The position numbers and the translations under genes were made by a program. From assembly GCA_015066105.1 (NCBI GenBank), contig SVOY01000004.1, forward strand, positions 62,001-126,000: DNA of 64,000 nucleotides, in the 5' to 3' direction. Numbering within the stretch: the stretch's first letter is position 1; the number at the start of each line of letters is the position of its first letter. This stretch comes from Oscillospiraceae bacterium (GTDB lineage Bacteria; Bacillota; Clostridia; Oscillospirales; Acutalibacteraceae). The notes beneath the pieces are model-generated. The model was not told where the DNA came from. It saw only the letters and a program-made list of their open reading frames with translations, and did no database searches. Positions 36,401-38,028 of this stretch are shown here, piece after piece.

Positions 36401-37613
36401 CAATAACGTTGAAGTTACTGCTAAGATCGTAGATTGATGCATTAAAATAAAGCAGAGCATAGCCCTTACCGATTTCAACGCCGAGAGCTACAAGGTATTT
36501 TTCTACCTTTGAGGTTTCCTTACCGATAAAGTCCTCATCTTCGTTGATGATTTCGAGAACGAGAGCACTTTCAGCGTTGAGGGCATTGATCTTTGCTTCG
36601 ATTGCATCTCTGTGAGCAATAAGAGCATATACGTCCTTACCGGTAAGATCGGTAGCCATAAGTGCATTCAACTCAGCCTTATACTGTGCTGCCTTGGGTG
36701 CGGCTTCTGCACGTGCACCTGAGTTTTCAACCCATACCTCTGTCTGAGCATACTTCTTACCTGTTTCAGACGCAACAAAGTGATCCCAAACCTCAGCTTC
36801 TGTGTAGCCGAGACCTGCGAGTGCAATTGTTGTATTGAAAAGAGCCCAAACATTTGACATTTCGTTAAGCTCATCTGGAGTCAGGGTATCCTTTGTGAAC
36901 CAGCTTCTGAATGCATCTGCATCAATACACTGTTCAAGCACACCCTTGATAGCAGCAAGCTCCATACCTGCTTCAACAAAGCCCTCTTCTGTAAAGGTGA
37001 TATCGTCAGCAGTTGAAAGGGTATAACCCGTAGTAAGGTCACCCTTGGGAGCAAACTTCAACACTGCTGTTGAATATGTCTTATCCTCAATTGATGCAAC
37101 ATCCTTGAAGGCAAGCAAATCAAAACCGGTACCAATGTTGAGGATAACGGTTTCCTGTGTTGAAAAGGTGCCTGTTGCCTGTGAGCCAAACTTGAAGTAA
37201 TCAAGAATAGCATTGTAATTGGCAACGGTATGTCCGTTTGCAGTTGCATAGCCCTGAGCATCGGTCTCGATGTCATTAATAAGATCTACATAGGTCTTAT
37301 TAGTGGCAACAGTGCTTTTCGCATAATAAGCAATAGCTCTTGCGAGTGCAAGCCAACCTCCGTTCAAGGTGTCACGCTTGACCTCCCATTCGGAGCCGTT
37401 CTTGACCGGTACGCCGGATGTATCCCTTTTGGTTTCATCCGTCACTGTAGCCTTGTCAATGGCATCCATAAGGCTGTCGTAGTGCATTACGATTGCATCG
37501 TAAATGTCATCAGTGTCACTTGTTGCAGCAAAAACGCTGAAAGACACTGAGACGCTGGACATGATCATAATCACGGCCAGAAGCAAACTTAACGCTTTTT
37601 TACCAACTTTCAT
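6477..37613 (-). CDS. Giant secreted tandem-repeat protein, 10378 residues, function unknown
   Basis: A single uninterrupted frame of 31137 bp. It begins with a signal peptide (MKVGKKALSLLLAVIMIMSS, cleavage likely near SVFAA at residue 30), so the product is exported by Sec. Residues about 30-1050 are mostly helical and Ala/Leu/Glu rich. From about 1100 to 10050 there are some 15 tandem units. Each holds: a TWADV/TWAEV motif; an optional Tyr/Asp-rich beta-like insert; W-[NG]-[IV]; a hydrophobic PL-x-x-VL-x-FLL-x-G block; GG-x-GY-x-x-AIVPLLEALG; NL-x-YFI-x-x-x-G; and NLLAPV, then further Leu-rich segments. Calcium-loop-like sequences occur in some inserts. The C terminus is an aromatic/basic amphipathic tail (WFQRLIKKIKDFF...). 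No LPXTG, SLH, cohesin, peptidase, PKS or NRPS motif was seen. AAGGAGG lies 8 nt before the ATG, and promoter and terminator are recognisable. I do not recognise the family. An extended helical surface fibre or matrix protein is an inference. Confidence 0.95.
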   Translation of the reverse strand: MKVGKKALSLLLAVIMIMSSVSVSFSVFAATSDTDDIYDAIVMHYDSLMDAIDKATVTDETKRDTSGVPVKNGSEWEVKRDTLNGGWLALARAIAYYAKSTVATNKTYVDLINDIETDAQGYATANGHTVANYNAILDYFKFGSQATGTFSTQETVILNIGTGFDLLAFKDVASIEDKTYSTAVLKFAPKGDLTTGYTLSTADDITFTEEGFVEAGMELAAIKGVLEQCIDADAFRSWFTKDTLTPDELNEMSNVWALFNTTIALAGLGYTEAEVWDHFVASETGKKYAQTEVWVENSGARAEAAPKAAQYKAELNALMATDLTGKDVYALIAHRDAIEAKINALNAESALVLEIINEDEDFIGKETSKVEKYLVALGVEIGKGYALLYFNASIYDLSSNFNVIDALNDLAERADSIKLSADLTKDMTEEELKDFVWEDTAEYAAAKAWLTEATEVVRLFNAYVLDYTTFADLADLVTNPGGNSITEEIYNKVDSTVALVSRDVYGKSYLEDKAAMDTIIEKTILAGRNFATVYEIYSEYYGYYNKALALSKDTNLADIYAEIYPDGLDTYTDYIHTLKAQAALGYYEALSVIDKYFSEAGKVAYFNFESIIAKAEATRASAGFYTTVCEFLDNDPVYIADKANNEISSTDIFNLGVKVYGTSESTNGGMYQKALDFQAGLNALRNQAYNDSDALSSDKKILAYIIGNEKGSGYAWEKCIVGLDVTKIQSYVNEIELKQGSSLQPSAIKELMNEAVYDLDRILVSNDLGTLLNDLTGTYNAETGKVEGFLGTWAYDYTIPAFTDSDGVYHAVETFKAGAECKNIREFLINLVVDLLWTGSLQTTLFTALNGAVGPAVYNIADTNGEPLSLVSASKSLWQWLPEITQRALPTMPHLYYEDYLVNQIDQVDGENHEWYKYFTGEAFGMGGNSEADYTTILKVLQKAPIDKTVQNQSNATKGGTELRSYWAPFTYGSADRSKNLIATKDTALLGFYSRTLPYDDGSVISASQALDANLWKDGDPNQTPYACSDPNCTNPDHYFSNKKAWHINDWSDFYRTFAVATCGLHVPLAELLTKKSDQGAATNLFAEADIADINASVIVKDTGDSLYDRLFIPLYRLLGIDNFYTGEQIKSVAGTYAQENNMGVNVSSVYNSGIDLWTYVLEPIVTWLQQDLFLHPVRTIAELLPNLFAMLEYDQILPKLSNIALYIGYSIDIADFIKGDVTTLSLTDIVLPLLEGLGINQQAMSGGITGLLSALLGGKRVTNPVKSYTVTNSDGSTSTVDYTYLMKVTKETKIDPETGLEYTETVTSETDKATWVVDGKTYYIQSPGLLTSALYGALMKADDPSTPENESLDNAFLEWMFMKGGDTMQVPLTIPVNRFMSTGDVVVKTSAGAYSASISNYHIDAQPGAAVLTLLRWLLDDGTLDFLMPLLNGLIAPGEDGTSILDTIIPLVEGQADTLVAIIIVLLNDYVIDFESFYDPANDSEKIWSSDGVPYLDNNGNSQFKVGTILKEYLSEGNVNITEAELAAGNYTDAELIAKADLAVTNADITIAKLVPTLLVALEDTLMGVDALRDLGFGDAITKAKAAIAADNLSSVTLETVVADTVVTDNLMDMLMNLVFGNGLPTKAKDAAGNEIQAHTDGETETITYTYGNGTTETLTFYTSAGSETAPLAYDANGDVEIVRQVNYVIDETTGEATEEIDQDDPFVVNEGLLGGLFGDPESILNKVLDALGEFNLDVTPVGFYDSFTSTTTAGTNAELAAWLKSQAERFSGKTLNTTAKVRDELKNMTWGDIRAPKGTTWLNLAADATAHQKLDKLFEIVTDVLYPLNPVLSFLLSGQDIVLFDELELQGENGYSKGVVAILEALMLDEACMSQNSFDNYVYTAAVGQNPVGYKNENDVNVDNLSTGTINKDGETITKRFAVTKNSPLMPLLQAIKMLLVGSEDGKTAGLLDAPLTVLFTRLPNIAYNLFLFKGEDGRNTCNFSIAVKNLIAPVTKILDIVDPVLSRILTLDINELLDSFLDIEALLNDLINGLAGVDTGTGSSMAIFDFGKLAADSSTVNRNATTYRHGMATYTRFVGSPGKLFITLIRTLLTEDIVGAIGGLVEGIFNSEGTEGKTEEELEADQRVKDIINMVKTNLCKPDTEGKLEGGMYVDALTSIIIDIFTDYVADDGEFYFYEIINRVDEELIELEDQIAAMSDDKYGIKHNGYDWANEPKDENGKLLFTEAKVNETIENLDYVVREAVPEILSTLMENGVLEGGVIESLAGDDGLWGLVKGLAVDFAFKDDSLTWLANAIIGLFGEGGSTSTSKTIQQALKAAGFDMTFDAFMYYKKADGKTPDKDNPTALYEYFTYGFYKENGKLVSDSGKIDMYYLDADHDGQKDDVNGDGQINKNDEVELTFVQIYNNHSYTVYETDKDGNLVLENGQPKLKAKQVQITRDDVKADENGDKITEYKYFVLDEDGEATDEAVWLTESGKTEVVEGEVTKKLVAATKDQKVLDENGNETAETVYEKAIRTTAYQQLQKAEGKFAYTYTDADGVEQTYYGFEQETVYNSGETDDEGKAIYYTLSPVYSETRDWNFGIDTITEDESEARDVFTLRKVKFINVLWDVLQPFANVFSALFAGDALRLFDTLNIEGGFGYDDYLLPLMRAFGLDSIIAQLGTEKLDDLQTKDVNGNKITHLMTRDEYMQMVYVDGDVSKGINPEGVGTSVKTVVNYIIYFVEILCKYPVETLANALPTLAYFLYSDGLTSILNGVLIPVTTLTNRLKEIIDLDINALGAGLIDMLATGSWENFQVALEGFMYIDEDTGELVTNVDKNLNLTYSILSLIANLEFDLSSIVGEDDPYGGMYGIVLFLNKENEHMAKELMAQADELEKNGGATAAEIKEMRQQAKDCRAGTLKQFLKAIAALGDPVSEHSSEAHEYIRNNYADYVFVSSTGTVYVSKAEVLMFLLDFIFENNTLKEVIGSLLGYDITDENTTDAELLDEIITNVFNNPNELIALIVALFTDYDVKNIVAVELKEITAENHFEFYEDAGYDTHEEVLAHNNNLAEGEEKVTEISRVKTSATIDNLDALVGKILNLSLIKDPLTEEGKGAFNTLFGLTNDDTITLQALVDAVFETYLYDDKGLNSIMDMLIGLLGGESSAQIVNIVLDILAGSGYDLTPQNFKTNVPELADTIGDAETWAEVVKANSKYQYVVKNDKGEVTATYYADEKSLTKLDHDGDATTEEIDVIADMVQTQTYEEKTEQDENGKDVKVKLYNYIYSVKNEAGELVDEPLQLKEAGKTEWIETPDDPETEENEEVKHIIEAVMEDTDKQKTAVKISATWGLQTRDDFVDMLWNCIKPLAPIFAALFCEGELTIFDKISIKGAAGYEGFVLPLIKALGIPALRANKDADGNWTDDLTTANDNEGNYYLGGGATSATLVDYATYKATVYGADGKLGTDDDNGKIMLTTITDALFALIDSLCARPVNTILTIIPYLAHFVESDGVDAILNNLLVPVTTITDMLKKIYKIDLLAMVKDLLRGLIKDMNDEAGEPSDSTAPEDQATTGGAAAAYLLEVVEEADGSGQSAAAAAIAELTEPSPALDLSGGDSANYTFKNILVDLLNGVSINGTALNTILDPEFIFLDLASIAWLPGVKAEDDTWSRYPSNKITVTINADRRGGSYSPSEATVYTVDRESVLIKVLNDIVFTDGIRDLIGDLLKYDFSKDAMTTLKEDDSNYLLTVLLYGVFEDPEALERLLVDLLSWYSVEYQDARVSNADDAFNEIQSSNALVYGENGNGLDKAQMEKLPEDFDSLIGAIVPAVLGMLPEDALGDIKLQGANLEEMVHNLLADLMMDKEVTNDDGTKEMKYGFATQLVELLVGALGGNATVSMIVGLLPTIIEGVDVELKDFKAVNDAFDAYFVTADGEELDTWAEAYEYFKTIKKYVEPEEKGEDYVAPAMDADKQLYATDENGKPVPEYALDEDGAKIPVYANGTSVTDDWGNVWYTDGGTAADGEEAKADTYVVKTVDGKIVYTYQYELKLTNTDSFGVHSYADVLELVSQILAPFAPVLRFLLTEADLVALDGVHITGGDGYDRFIIPLFEVLGVDEYIGADKFLDKDEFAALDNTAFTAKVVEYIDGLISMVVNTPIQTIVDLVPELVFFIYSDGLAQAVEQLVAPLLTLVDMVNDITAKEVVIEGRDEPMVALDIVALITDLINDNLMTPNGLEEVDGFYGDNGLITRLLTANGLETLLQGLLDNANAWIYAYEYTIPKEMVEGATEDELVTVYFNKADLDGATHIPTNGNGKDKTFTLKAVPEKNKTPINLGLDKDNNGVADEQPIVGIFKWILEKTCKIEKVATIRVFGAENGKVWGVKANRADTLVQIISETLLGGDMLTSLLTSFGVEIVEGDILDTILKALTGENKYQLFVVLLTYFNEYDVEAMVMDYLSFEKIDYAYSTYIEGTNLTQRKLRRAIKKLDGSILTVIPELLEMLEDVDFIKMLLDKIGNKTVQSLKDFVEELLVAYAFNDQTMNELMGLLIGLLGGEDLAGTLSTVLPLVNQIVGIDLTPYGFMEATTSDAITAYLEPAINAAAAEYVVDKNGDVVLDDDGLEVQVGVDGVTWQDIAEYYTVYVYSYNNVTTTTKYVYTYEVKGETKEYLVEEKISAAEDLILKDGDNEYQLEPKMDGEEIETRDFYSYETNYMYSKDADLHDTAVEGQEGKTWFGYEQATDADGNALWADEANGVPEIKTVEKIVNVVDEDGKNVLNDDGTIKTEKKTEKVRATRVNALSGDAAFNWGIDEKTSYEDKADKFVDILAGIVVPLEGVLNFLLRGDSLYILPDEDTANSGVLEFYGNNGYANVIMPLFQALAVDQVGGTIVSAEAYENGRGTALTLTAITDGIFAIVDALCEGPLEYIFTLLPSLSYFISCNGPEVVLNNLLSPVFALLNLADPIVGDLLDDLIGAAISDIFADYMPANVDYTVKTNYKAPIYLTETQTVDGVETKVKVQATDKGETIEFRDETYYISAGDGTPIEGKYVVTTETVDGEIVPDFEEYNAYALTDLLKICGEYGENLVKIINDLVGPLLLGEDATEEEIAAFKLLDDTFFADYAAHSITINKQTANADFYYFYTDDEGNWYKIKDDLYNSETMGEIVEIHYVVDWFKVDIADSAVFLLDNVLTEDILTAIADLANIDLSKEDDILAGILNNLVEGKFNGLVIADIITALFENYTITYNELYGEYIVPDHSHLDVLESDEDKEKAEKVPGQLDTIIEEALPALAPILSDLLAPKEGAEPTILNDIFDNYATITPDEDVADLYEVVEYLLNDLVFSDELVNTLAALIINLIGTTDIVGTIIEYFGLTGIKLDPQSYLATVEKAYGSNAELAAAVEAFEGIIGTATTWADVVKNDTTPLYAYEYETGEIKDGKPVKATVYLADADAKTYELTKTEGEGEDATEVKVTVNLTKLDAVKAEYNKVVNGESVADVIWGVNDAADKKDAFVKALAVIVEPLFPVLQLVFQGKTLTLIGHDKAAYEPVNMTEYYDDGTHQLITDDSRDGKEIGNGYVELMGVNGYEELLVPVLDALGGLEAFGAYSADNTDGIMTVAEFNSINTAYDMLSYIVNVVFGFVNNLVDSPVTYLAKYLPSLLYFLGSDGVYYAVHSVLQLVNGLIAVAEPLIGANGIKLSDTIGLPLDLKLLKLDDTVEPGKVQKQNDEGKYAYIVKGDESKTEIYLDKAGLTKNGEDEIEAVMVDGMVTIKGLCSIINDAIKMPGLINKEIILKLAGYLGDYKVIDTVRTTASSVLYDTELDAYVNAKGEIVAKKEGDIWVDDLGMPTTKPVAESKITTIVGDTKYTLTGLLQFALADGLVGNLVDTSSMEGILETIINNVMGPDATKNVTEILIKLLNKYVITYQAIEEPDEALVPAATDYAKYGVEKAEVQLALDNLQKLLPEVLDLLGVGSLDKLVADNLYTDKVVNGLIAMLVGLLGGLDDKTWGTITDILGYVKDIVGLNIDITPAAYAAEGNALAGFINAVDVKREVKDEDGNVTGEERIPVADLTWADVAKFYTKYEYRYMVEEAKAAEGVEGDDDYVAAVDAKYVTVWFADANLDGADHTPTSGDYAGKTFKLEKVETPYYGYEYTIPAVGEEGTDDYVAAKTEVYKSTDDKLKEVKVGEVTYKIEDGSLKAKGEVDRVHNTKVESDFVWGLADETTLNAKADKLVAVVTDLLKPLDGVLSLLLAGGVQNFNGTVYGDSLGAFKEINIMGGSGYNYAIIPLLETLNVPADKILSQTDYEATIETKGALGYILETVLHTVNDNLDRPLDFVLGLFANLAYTVSKDGVTTFVSNLIAPLSEVVEAIEGVLPVAIKVDLMALVDGGSVAEVLLGEDVALKGAEVGLTLDLDCDTLEELLAKVLAKYVAGFDITIDFSDIAAKSAKLDEMGDIEYTNSKVDPTWDICLGTPGKNIQGDTAATIITLLSMLITSENIDALLQMLKVDLDTMDKAIADLLNKVIDSPDVVIGAVIKLLANNYDVAGMIEAMVFYFLGEAEYDYSNIKGGLLNGGQSAVNSAIGKFDKMVNNLIPKLLKLLGNDLEKPVEFIADLYAGLGDKAADADIQAVVDYLLNDLVFNDKMMNYLLAAIVGLLGGIDAKTFETVVDIVKEVLGIDLSPAGVAAISDENGGAIADFIEAHVAEGKTLADLTWAEIAAAESWYEYRYCVAEAKEAVGEEGDDDYEPAVEAKYVTTHFADADLDGEEHTPTTGDYAGKTFTLEAVKKDDKHVTKVILEETWNIADKDDFLGILYEITAVVEPLLAFLFKGENINILIDTFGLKGSNGFETALVPLAKALNIELESEDADDYEDANEMLKAVVDGIFGLVEDIEKAPISTILEVLGSASYFIANDGVALVINNLIAPVTGLLSIFEKKTQNADGTTTSEGITMDDINKLLKSLIDMDLNDITGIAGADGSKLVSMINGLLPKVELVGEDGAITIAEPIPAKFFEIMSTYAINYDSMTSAQKKDDANIRTLAVTEWSVDKADVLMYLLSTVCSDDFLAFLGSVAKAEEGTVLGDLIYGLSGDEDLVINIISMLLNEYTLVYNKYAQKDITKENVDPKAPLTDTNLAQAIQAIDGLVPALIGLFVKDADSLAGLLENLVADADLGNLLMNLLVPLLADLDIDEILGYVKEFSNLDVKLDPSAWTGTIIADFINQATDLDEDGKISWAEVEAHYTQYEYSYTADGATSATTEYRPEADKDNYTVEIGEGTAKKTYTLAPVYEYKYTYEVTVDGEKEEKTIILDKNDYNEYDVDGDKTTADVAVTLVGPVQKSKMVSEYNWNIKEFDDLKDFAVDLLKPLDVVFKLLLAGADIIVAPDTKEDVEPYPAQITVRGGDGYNFAIIPLLEAIGATGLKTQAEYEAQAEADGSHLKYVLDVLFAEVEEILATPVSQLMSRLANLFYFIGNNSANDLVDNLLAPVNTLIAEVDPIFPLAINIDVSKVGSDEEIIGLYLGKAHDGVDAGIHVNVEATALATLLNDLLAGIEINGTKLGLSLDLNWLEIAAKMAKTEDATKQSVTGAKIATTVSAMDYDAYENVEGTTEYADGKYRNIEGDVVDTFVTLLQVILTQDNTEAVRNLVLGLLEEGELKDILDDILSDPDAIEKAIGVVVLLLTGEGAMTGYPLDFVYKFLGELNFGYKNAEIKDAISKFDKMIAREAVGVLEMFGTPAADKDPADYNFLEKMVTGVADKENATLADVVAWLLGEFAFTAENFDTVMGLLNNVLADVITADLAGIIATILPIQLMPYEFAAATGNAQLIAYVGKAVDAVVDKLADDAKAEDIEAAKKAVTWADVREANATKNGDEWKYTTSWNVEGKDAFVSTLLALISPLNPILDFLFAGKKLSFTINGVELWGADGYANAIVPLLNALGAKQLGVNLPATAADTSTALGYIVDALLGSDTTLDDGTVVHTKGVVDVICEAPLTSILTIVGNLSYFLANGNLDELIQNLVAPVMGILELAESLVSREQLDGIIEGLANITLPGGKALNITNIINIAGAEGEGLVALINELIGGIRAYHKVMVEVDGEMVSVIQQYTPEQVEEDPDGNYWLSDEDLLDADGNVVYATDEDGNVITDADGNKVAVKAYWKVLQMINLLPDDFFKQFSQYVVEDSTYENTEVTTIGADVDNWTINTGDALMYILSTVLDYDFFETILKKVGLDVSQGIGETVLSMADKENELIDVLVMLLTDYKVVHSKIEQDEIPADTATPYASFGQNATTGEDLLNNENTSAAIAALDPIINTVIAMVADDKTLGGLVNGLIADADLANLIMNALVPVLAGLEDNKDLDLDAILGYVKELTNIQLETLAPTLWADADFGSELHNFLDGATTWTEVEEKYSFYVYEYDVVNDKGEKTGTATYYSKSADLEKADVDDNAETADVAVRKVMVDVKDENGNATGEKVHSFGMHSQFDWKITGLDASLINFVCDVLQPLDIVFQILLIGEPIIALEDPNGERADIRIMGGYGYNYAIVPLLEAFGATGLLTHEEYVERVEDDKSALKYILEALIGEVNEILATPLNELLSRLANLFYFIGSDGINAIADNLLAPLNTLIDEVDDLFPLAIRIDVAADEIIGLYLGKEHDGVDAGITVNVAGDDLAKLINDLIGVLDINGTKIKLSLDLDWTALAAKMAKKDEDGKILTTGTKQVYNIGTVENPETPNLVNITGDAANTIVTLLDTVLSEENCKSIYSLVNGLLPADFDATIKELILDILSSDDSIKGVVSALVLILTGAYDVSTLEYVFKFLGTLDFEKAGKAATAVESLDRVLVKAVPVIIGLLADGKDPEKDFIAKMYEATKAMEGGASLENIVDYLLGDLLFTDDMMATITGALLGLLKGLGADLTKTLSDLLGVDLAPVAFAEATGNAQLQAYVAKGVAALTKKINENTELTEAQKTAALATVEADTTWADVAAANASEVPVYEEDGKTQAKNEDGSPKTETVYAAVFSGIDGKDAFLGALLDLLKPLESVLAFLLTGEDLTITVEDASVTLKGGNAYETAIVPLLLQGLGLEELAKGTNKAVVDATPANTAGEALEATIDYILVDLVESLEKAPLTTILTVVANLGYFIANNDVAVVIQNLAAPVLAIVDALGGVISRSQLDALLEGLINVTLPNGKKLNLTNIINIAGDNGAILVDLINGLLPNIEIKDDEGNVLHVVNALPDTFFLDLAKASVKDKDGKEITLDEGEDVAEWTTDTGSAIMYVLSTVLTTDFLTILCEALNLEPTTKNEDGTESANMVYDIITSLAGSADAVVDLILMLLNRYLVEYKGYNQPVIDKTDIEYKNGGESAHQQFNQVISNLDGLIPVIFDLLVKQEGVSNLADLVYPLFVKDDIANLLVSAIAKLLAGLPADTISMVEGLVTDLSSLKNTTDAEGNDAFSIAPTAFKAGNFGSELAAYIGNAKTWAEVWNNHSEVDAETGERVATEYKWGIETVDDFINLLCDFLAPLDCVLSLLLQGGMLEEDFDEADPNNSFKGKTLSVFDDIAISGGSGYNYAIVPLLELLGVDAMTQEEYDAAVAADGNYGSTLRPILTALFDRVDDILNAPIANVLDMLANLCYALGTGSVATIVENLIAPINHLAKAVDEIFPIAIPIDVGALINGEPLTTYLGKEHPGIDAGITFKLDGNDISALLEDVLAGIAINDVALNLKVDLNWLELAKAAGADTNNDGKVDFDGSAMSDKWDIYNGDAYKNLKGDRGDTFITLVKTVLTEENWKALSEALNINLGDFQGIVDGIIEDPTSIIGLIGQLLGGGEVSYIPVQNRKVENKNVNYNTYLYMTEYNADLIAANIDKLINDILSQTEYGSLKGLVGGLLNNELVSNLVGSITGLLGGDSVAGILNTISGLTTGDNAILVVYDAAGNVQPLNLDLSVQGYAAEYAKYQNKNTEFAKRLANAETWADVDATGINWNVNGTVTSFANAFASILNPLNSVLELLLIGEGKTLGVLPSRDENGNIVKGDNGMPSCVANIKGGNGYDYAIIPLLEAFGLKAAEVKKVAEYRNLYNSNKSQLMGYILERVGYFADNLLNKPVDGLLTILPNLAYFIANEGVGLVVRNLIAPVYSILGVLGLDLMEMLNLNTLLGGIEIPLDLLGAKLGLHLPDIDWMKLAEEGASEIVEVATSRSQAANSFVNEKRLKNQKDVDNYVANYPVGYEGRANKTSQTFIVADKGDVLTLVFTWLFELFEDSDNQNALVDWLAETLNLQSGAKETVRYAINQLFLKAQIYNAPDIIVGGLFAALGVAVVFNEGLNGNITEVVNIFKELFGAAGSGGCAYASIAKVMQDLTGVWDDTIGSDEDHQDAVEDAEESLNWFQRLIKKIKDFFAKIFSIFK
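15966..16001 (-). other. Canonical EF-hand-like calcium loop in the giant protein
   Basis: Residues 7205-7216 of the giant protein read DLDEDGKISWAE. This has Asp at loop positions 1, 3 and 5, Gly at 6, Ile at 8 and Glu at 12, exactly the EF-hand calcium-loop pattern. It overlaps the TWAEV motif that opens the core of most units; other units keep the W-A-[ED] part but not the acidic ligands. Calcium binding is inferred from the pattern. Confidence 0.6.
17317..17402 (-). repeat. Insert module copy 1 (ADLDG-HTPT-GKTF)
   Basis: Encodes a 28-residue module with FADADLDG, HTPT, GDYAGKTF and LEAV. Near-copies occur at about 19244-19329 and, more diverged, at about 24692-24779. In this copy and the 19.3-kb copy it lies after the TWAEI/TWADV motif, in the Tyr-rich insert region. 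Confidence 0.8.
19244..19329 (-). repeat. Insert module copy 2
   Basis: Encodes FADANLDG, HTPT, GDYAGKTF and LEKV, nearly the same as the copy at about 17.36 kb, including the preceding acidic EGDDDYVAA-type stretch and KYVT. Occupies the same position in the neighbouring repeat unit. Confidence 0.8.
24692..24779 (-). repeat. Insert module copy 3, different position in the unit
   Basis: Encodes FNKADLDG, HIPT, KDKTF and LKAV, preceded by YAYEYTIPKE. Unlike the other two copies it does not follow a TWADV motif; it lies in the later, post-NLLAPV part of its unit. The module therefore seems to have moved as a cassette. Confidence 0.7.
30411..30486 (-). other. Dockerin-like calcium-loop segment in the giant protein
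   Basis: Residues about 2377-2401 contain two overlapping acidic loops, DADHDGQKDD and DVNGDGQINKND. The second matches the calcium-binding half of a type I dockerin repeat. Only one such half is present, without the paired second repeat of a true dockerin, so it is more likely an isolated calcium-stabilised loop in the insert region. Confidence 0.55.
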
Positions 37614-37746
37614 AAAATTTTCCTCCTTAAATGAAAGAATGTATATTGCAATAATAGGATTCCCTATACTAATACCTAACGCATTTTAACGAATTTTACC
37701 CAAAAAAGGGTGCAATTCGCCCATAGAGACACCTATAACTATCGTA

Positions 37747-37775
37747 AGTATATCATTTAAAGTCAAGTTTTTCAA
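37747..37775 (-). promoter_or_regulatory. Promoter of the giant gene
   Basis: On the minus strand, TTGAAA (37775-37770), a 17-nt spacer and TATACT (37752-37747), with an extended -10 (TGATATACT). The same ATGATATACT string and a downstream GTG-[TA]-CTCTAT element at identical spacing occur at the promoter of the 2394-residue gene. Confidence 0.75.
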
Positions 37776-37902
37776 TATATTTTTGAATTTTTTTTGAATT
37801 CTACATTTTGCATATATGTGAGTTTTTGAATTTGTTAAGTTTTACTTATGGTATGTTTTTACAAAAAGAAAGCCTCTGATTTGTAAAAAGCAACTAAAAA
37901 CG

Positions 37903-37939
37903 ATATCTTGTGTCCGATATGCTCAAGGACACAAGATAT
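37903..37939 (-). repeat. 13-bp perfect inverted repeat, second terminator or operator
   Basis: Arms 37903-37915 and 37927-37939 (ATATCTTGTGTCC and its complement) flank an 11-nt loop. On the minus strand the hairpin is followed by CGTTTTTAG. It could therefore act as a back-up terminator for the 2394-residue gene, or be a protein-binding dyad about 130 bp upstream of the giant-gene promoter. Confidence 0.6.
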
Positions 37940-37970
37940 GTGACAGATTTGCGATTACTGTTTGATTTGA

Positions 37971-38003
37971 CAAAAAAAGGCATCTGCCGGAGCAGATGCC
38001 TTT
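37971..38003 (-). terminator. Rho-independent terminator of the 2394-residue gene
   Basis: A 12-bp perfect stem (37976-37987 with 37992-38003) and a 4-nt loop are followed by a run of seven T on the minus strand that overlaps the stem base. It lies 25 nt after the stop codon. Confidence 0.93.
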
Positions 38004-38028
38004 CAAAGGGCCGTGAGGCCTTATTCAA

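Larger units (their letters stand above)
37614..38028 (-). other. Intergenic region between the two giant genes
   Basis: This 415-bp gap carries no gene. Read on the minus strand it holds, in order: the terminator of the 2394-residue gene (37971-38003), a 13-bp inverted repeat (37903-37939), an AT-rich tract, the promoter of the giant gene (37747-37775), and a leader of about 125 nt with a stem-loop (37690-37719: CGAATT arms plus an inner ACCC/GGGT pair). The ribosome site AAGGAGG follows. Parts of the leader match that of the neighbouring large gene. Confidence 0.8.

Noticed and set aside
6477-37613. Giant gene as a polyketide or non-ribosomal peptide megasynthase
   Set aside because: No ketosynthase, adenylation, condensation or carrier-protein motif; a Sec signal peptide is present and units are non-enzymatic in appearance.
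6477-37613. Giant frame as an assembly artefact of collapsed or expanded repeats
   Set aside because: Units differ clearly from each other, the frame is open throughout, and promoter, ribosome site, signal peptide and terminator are all in place.
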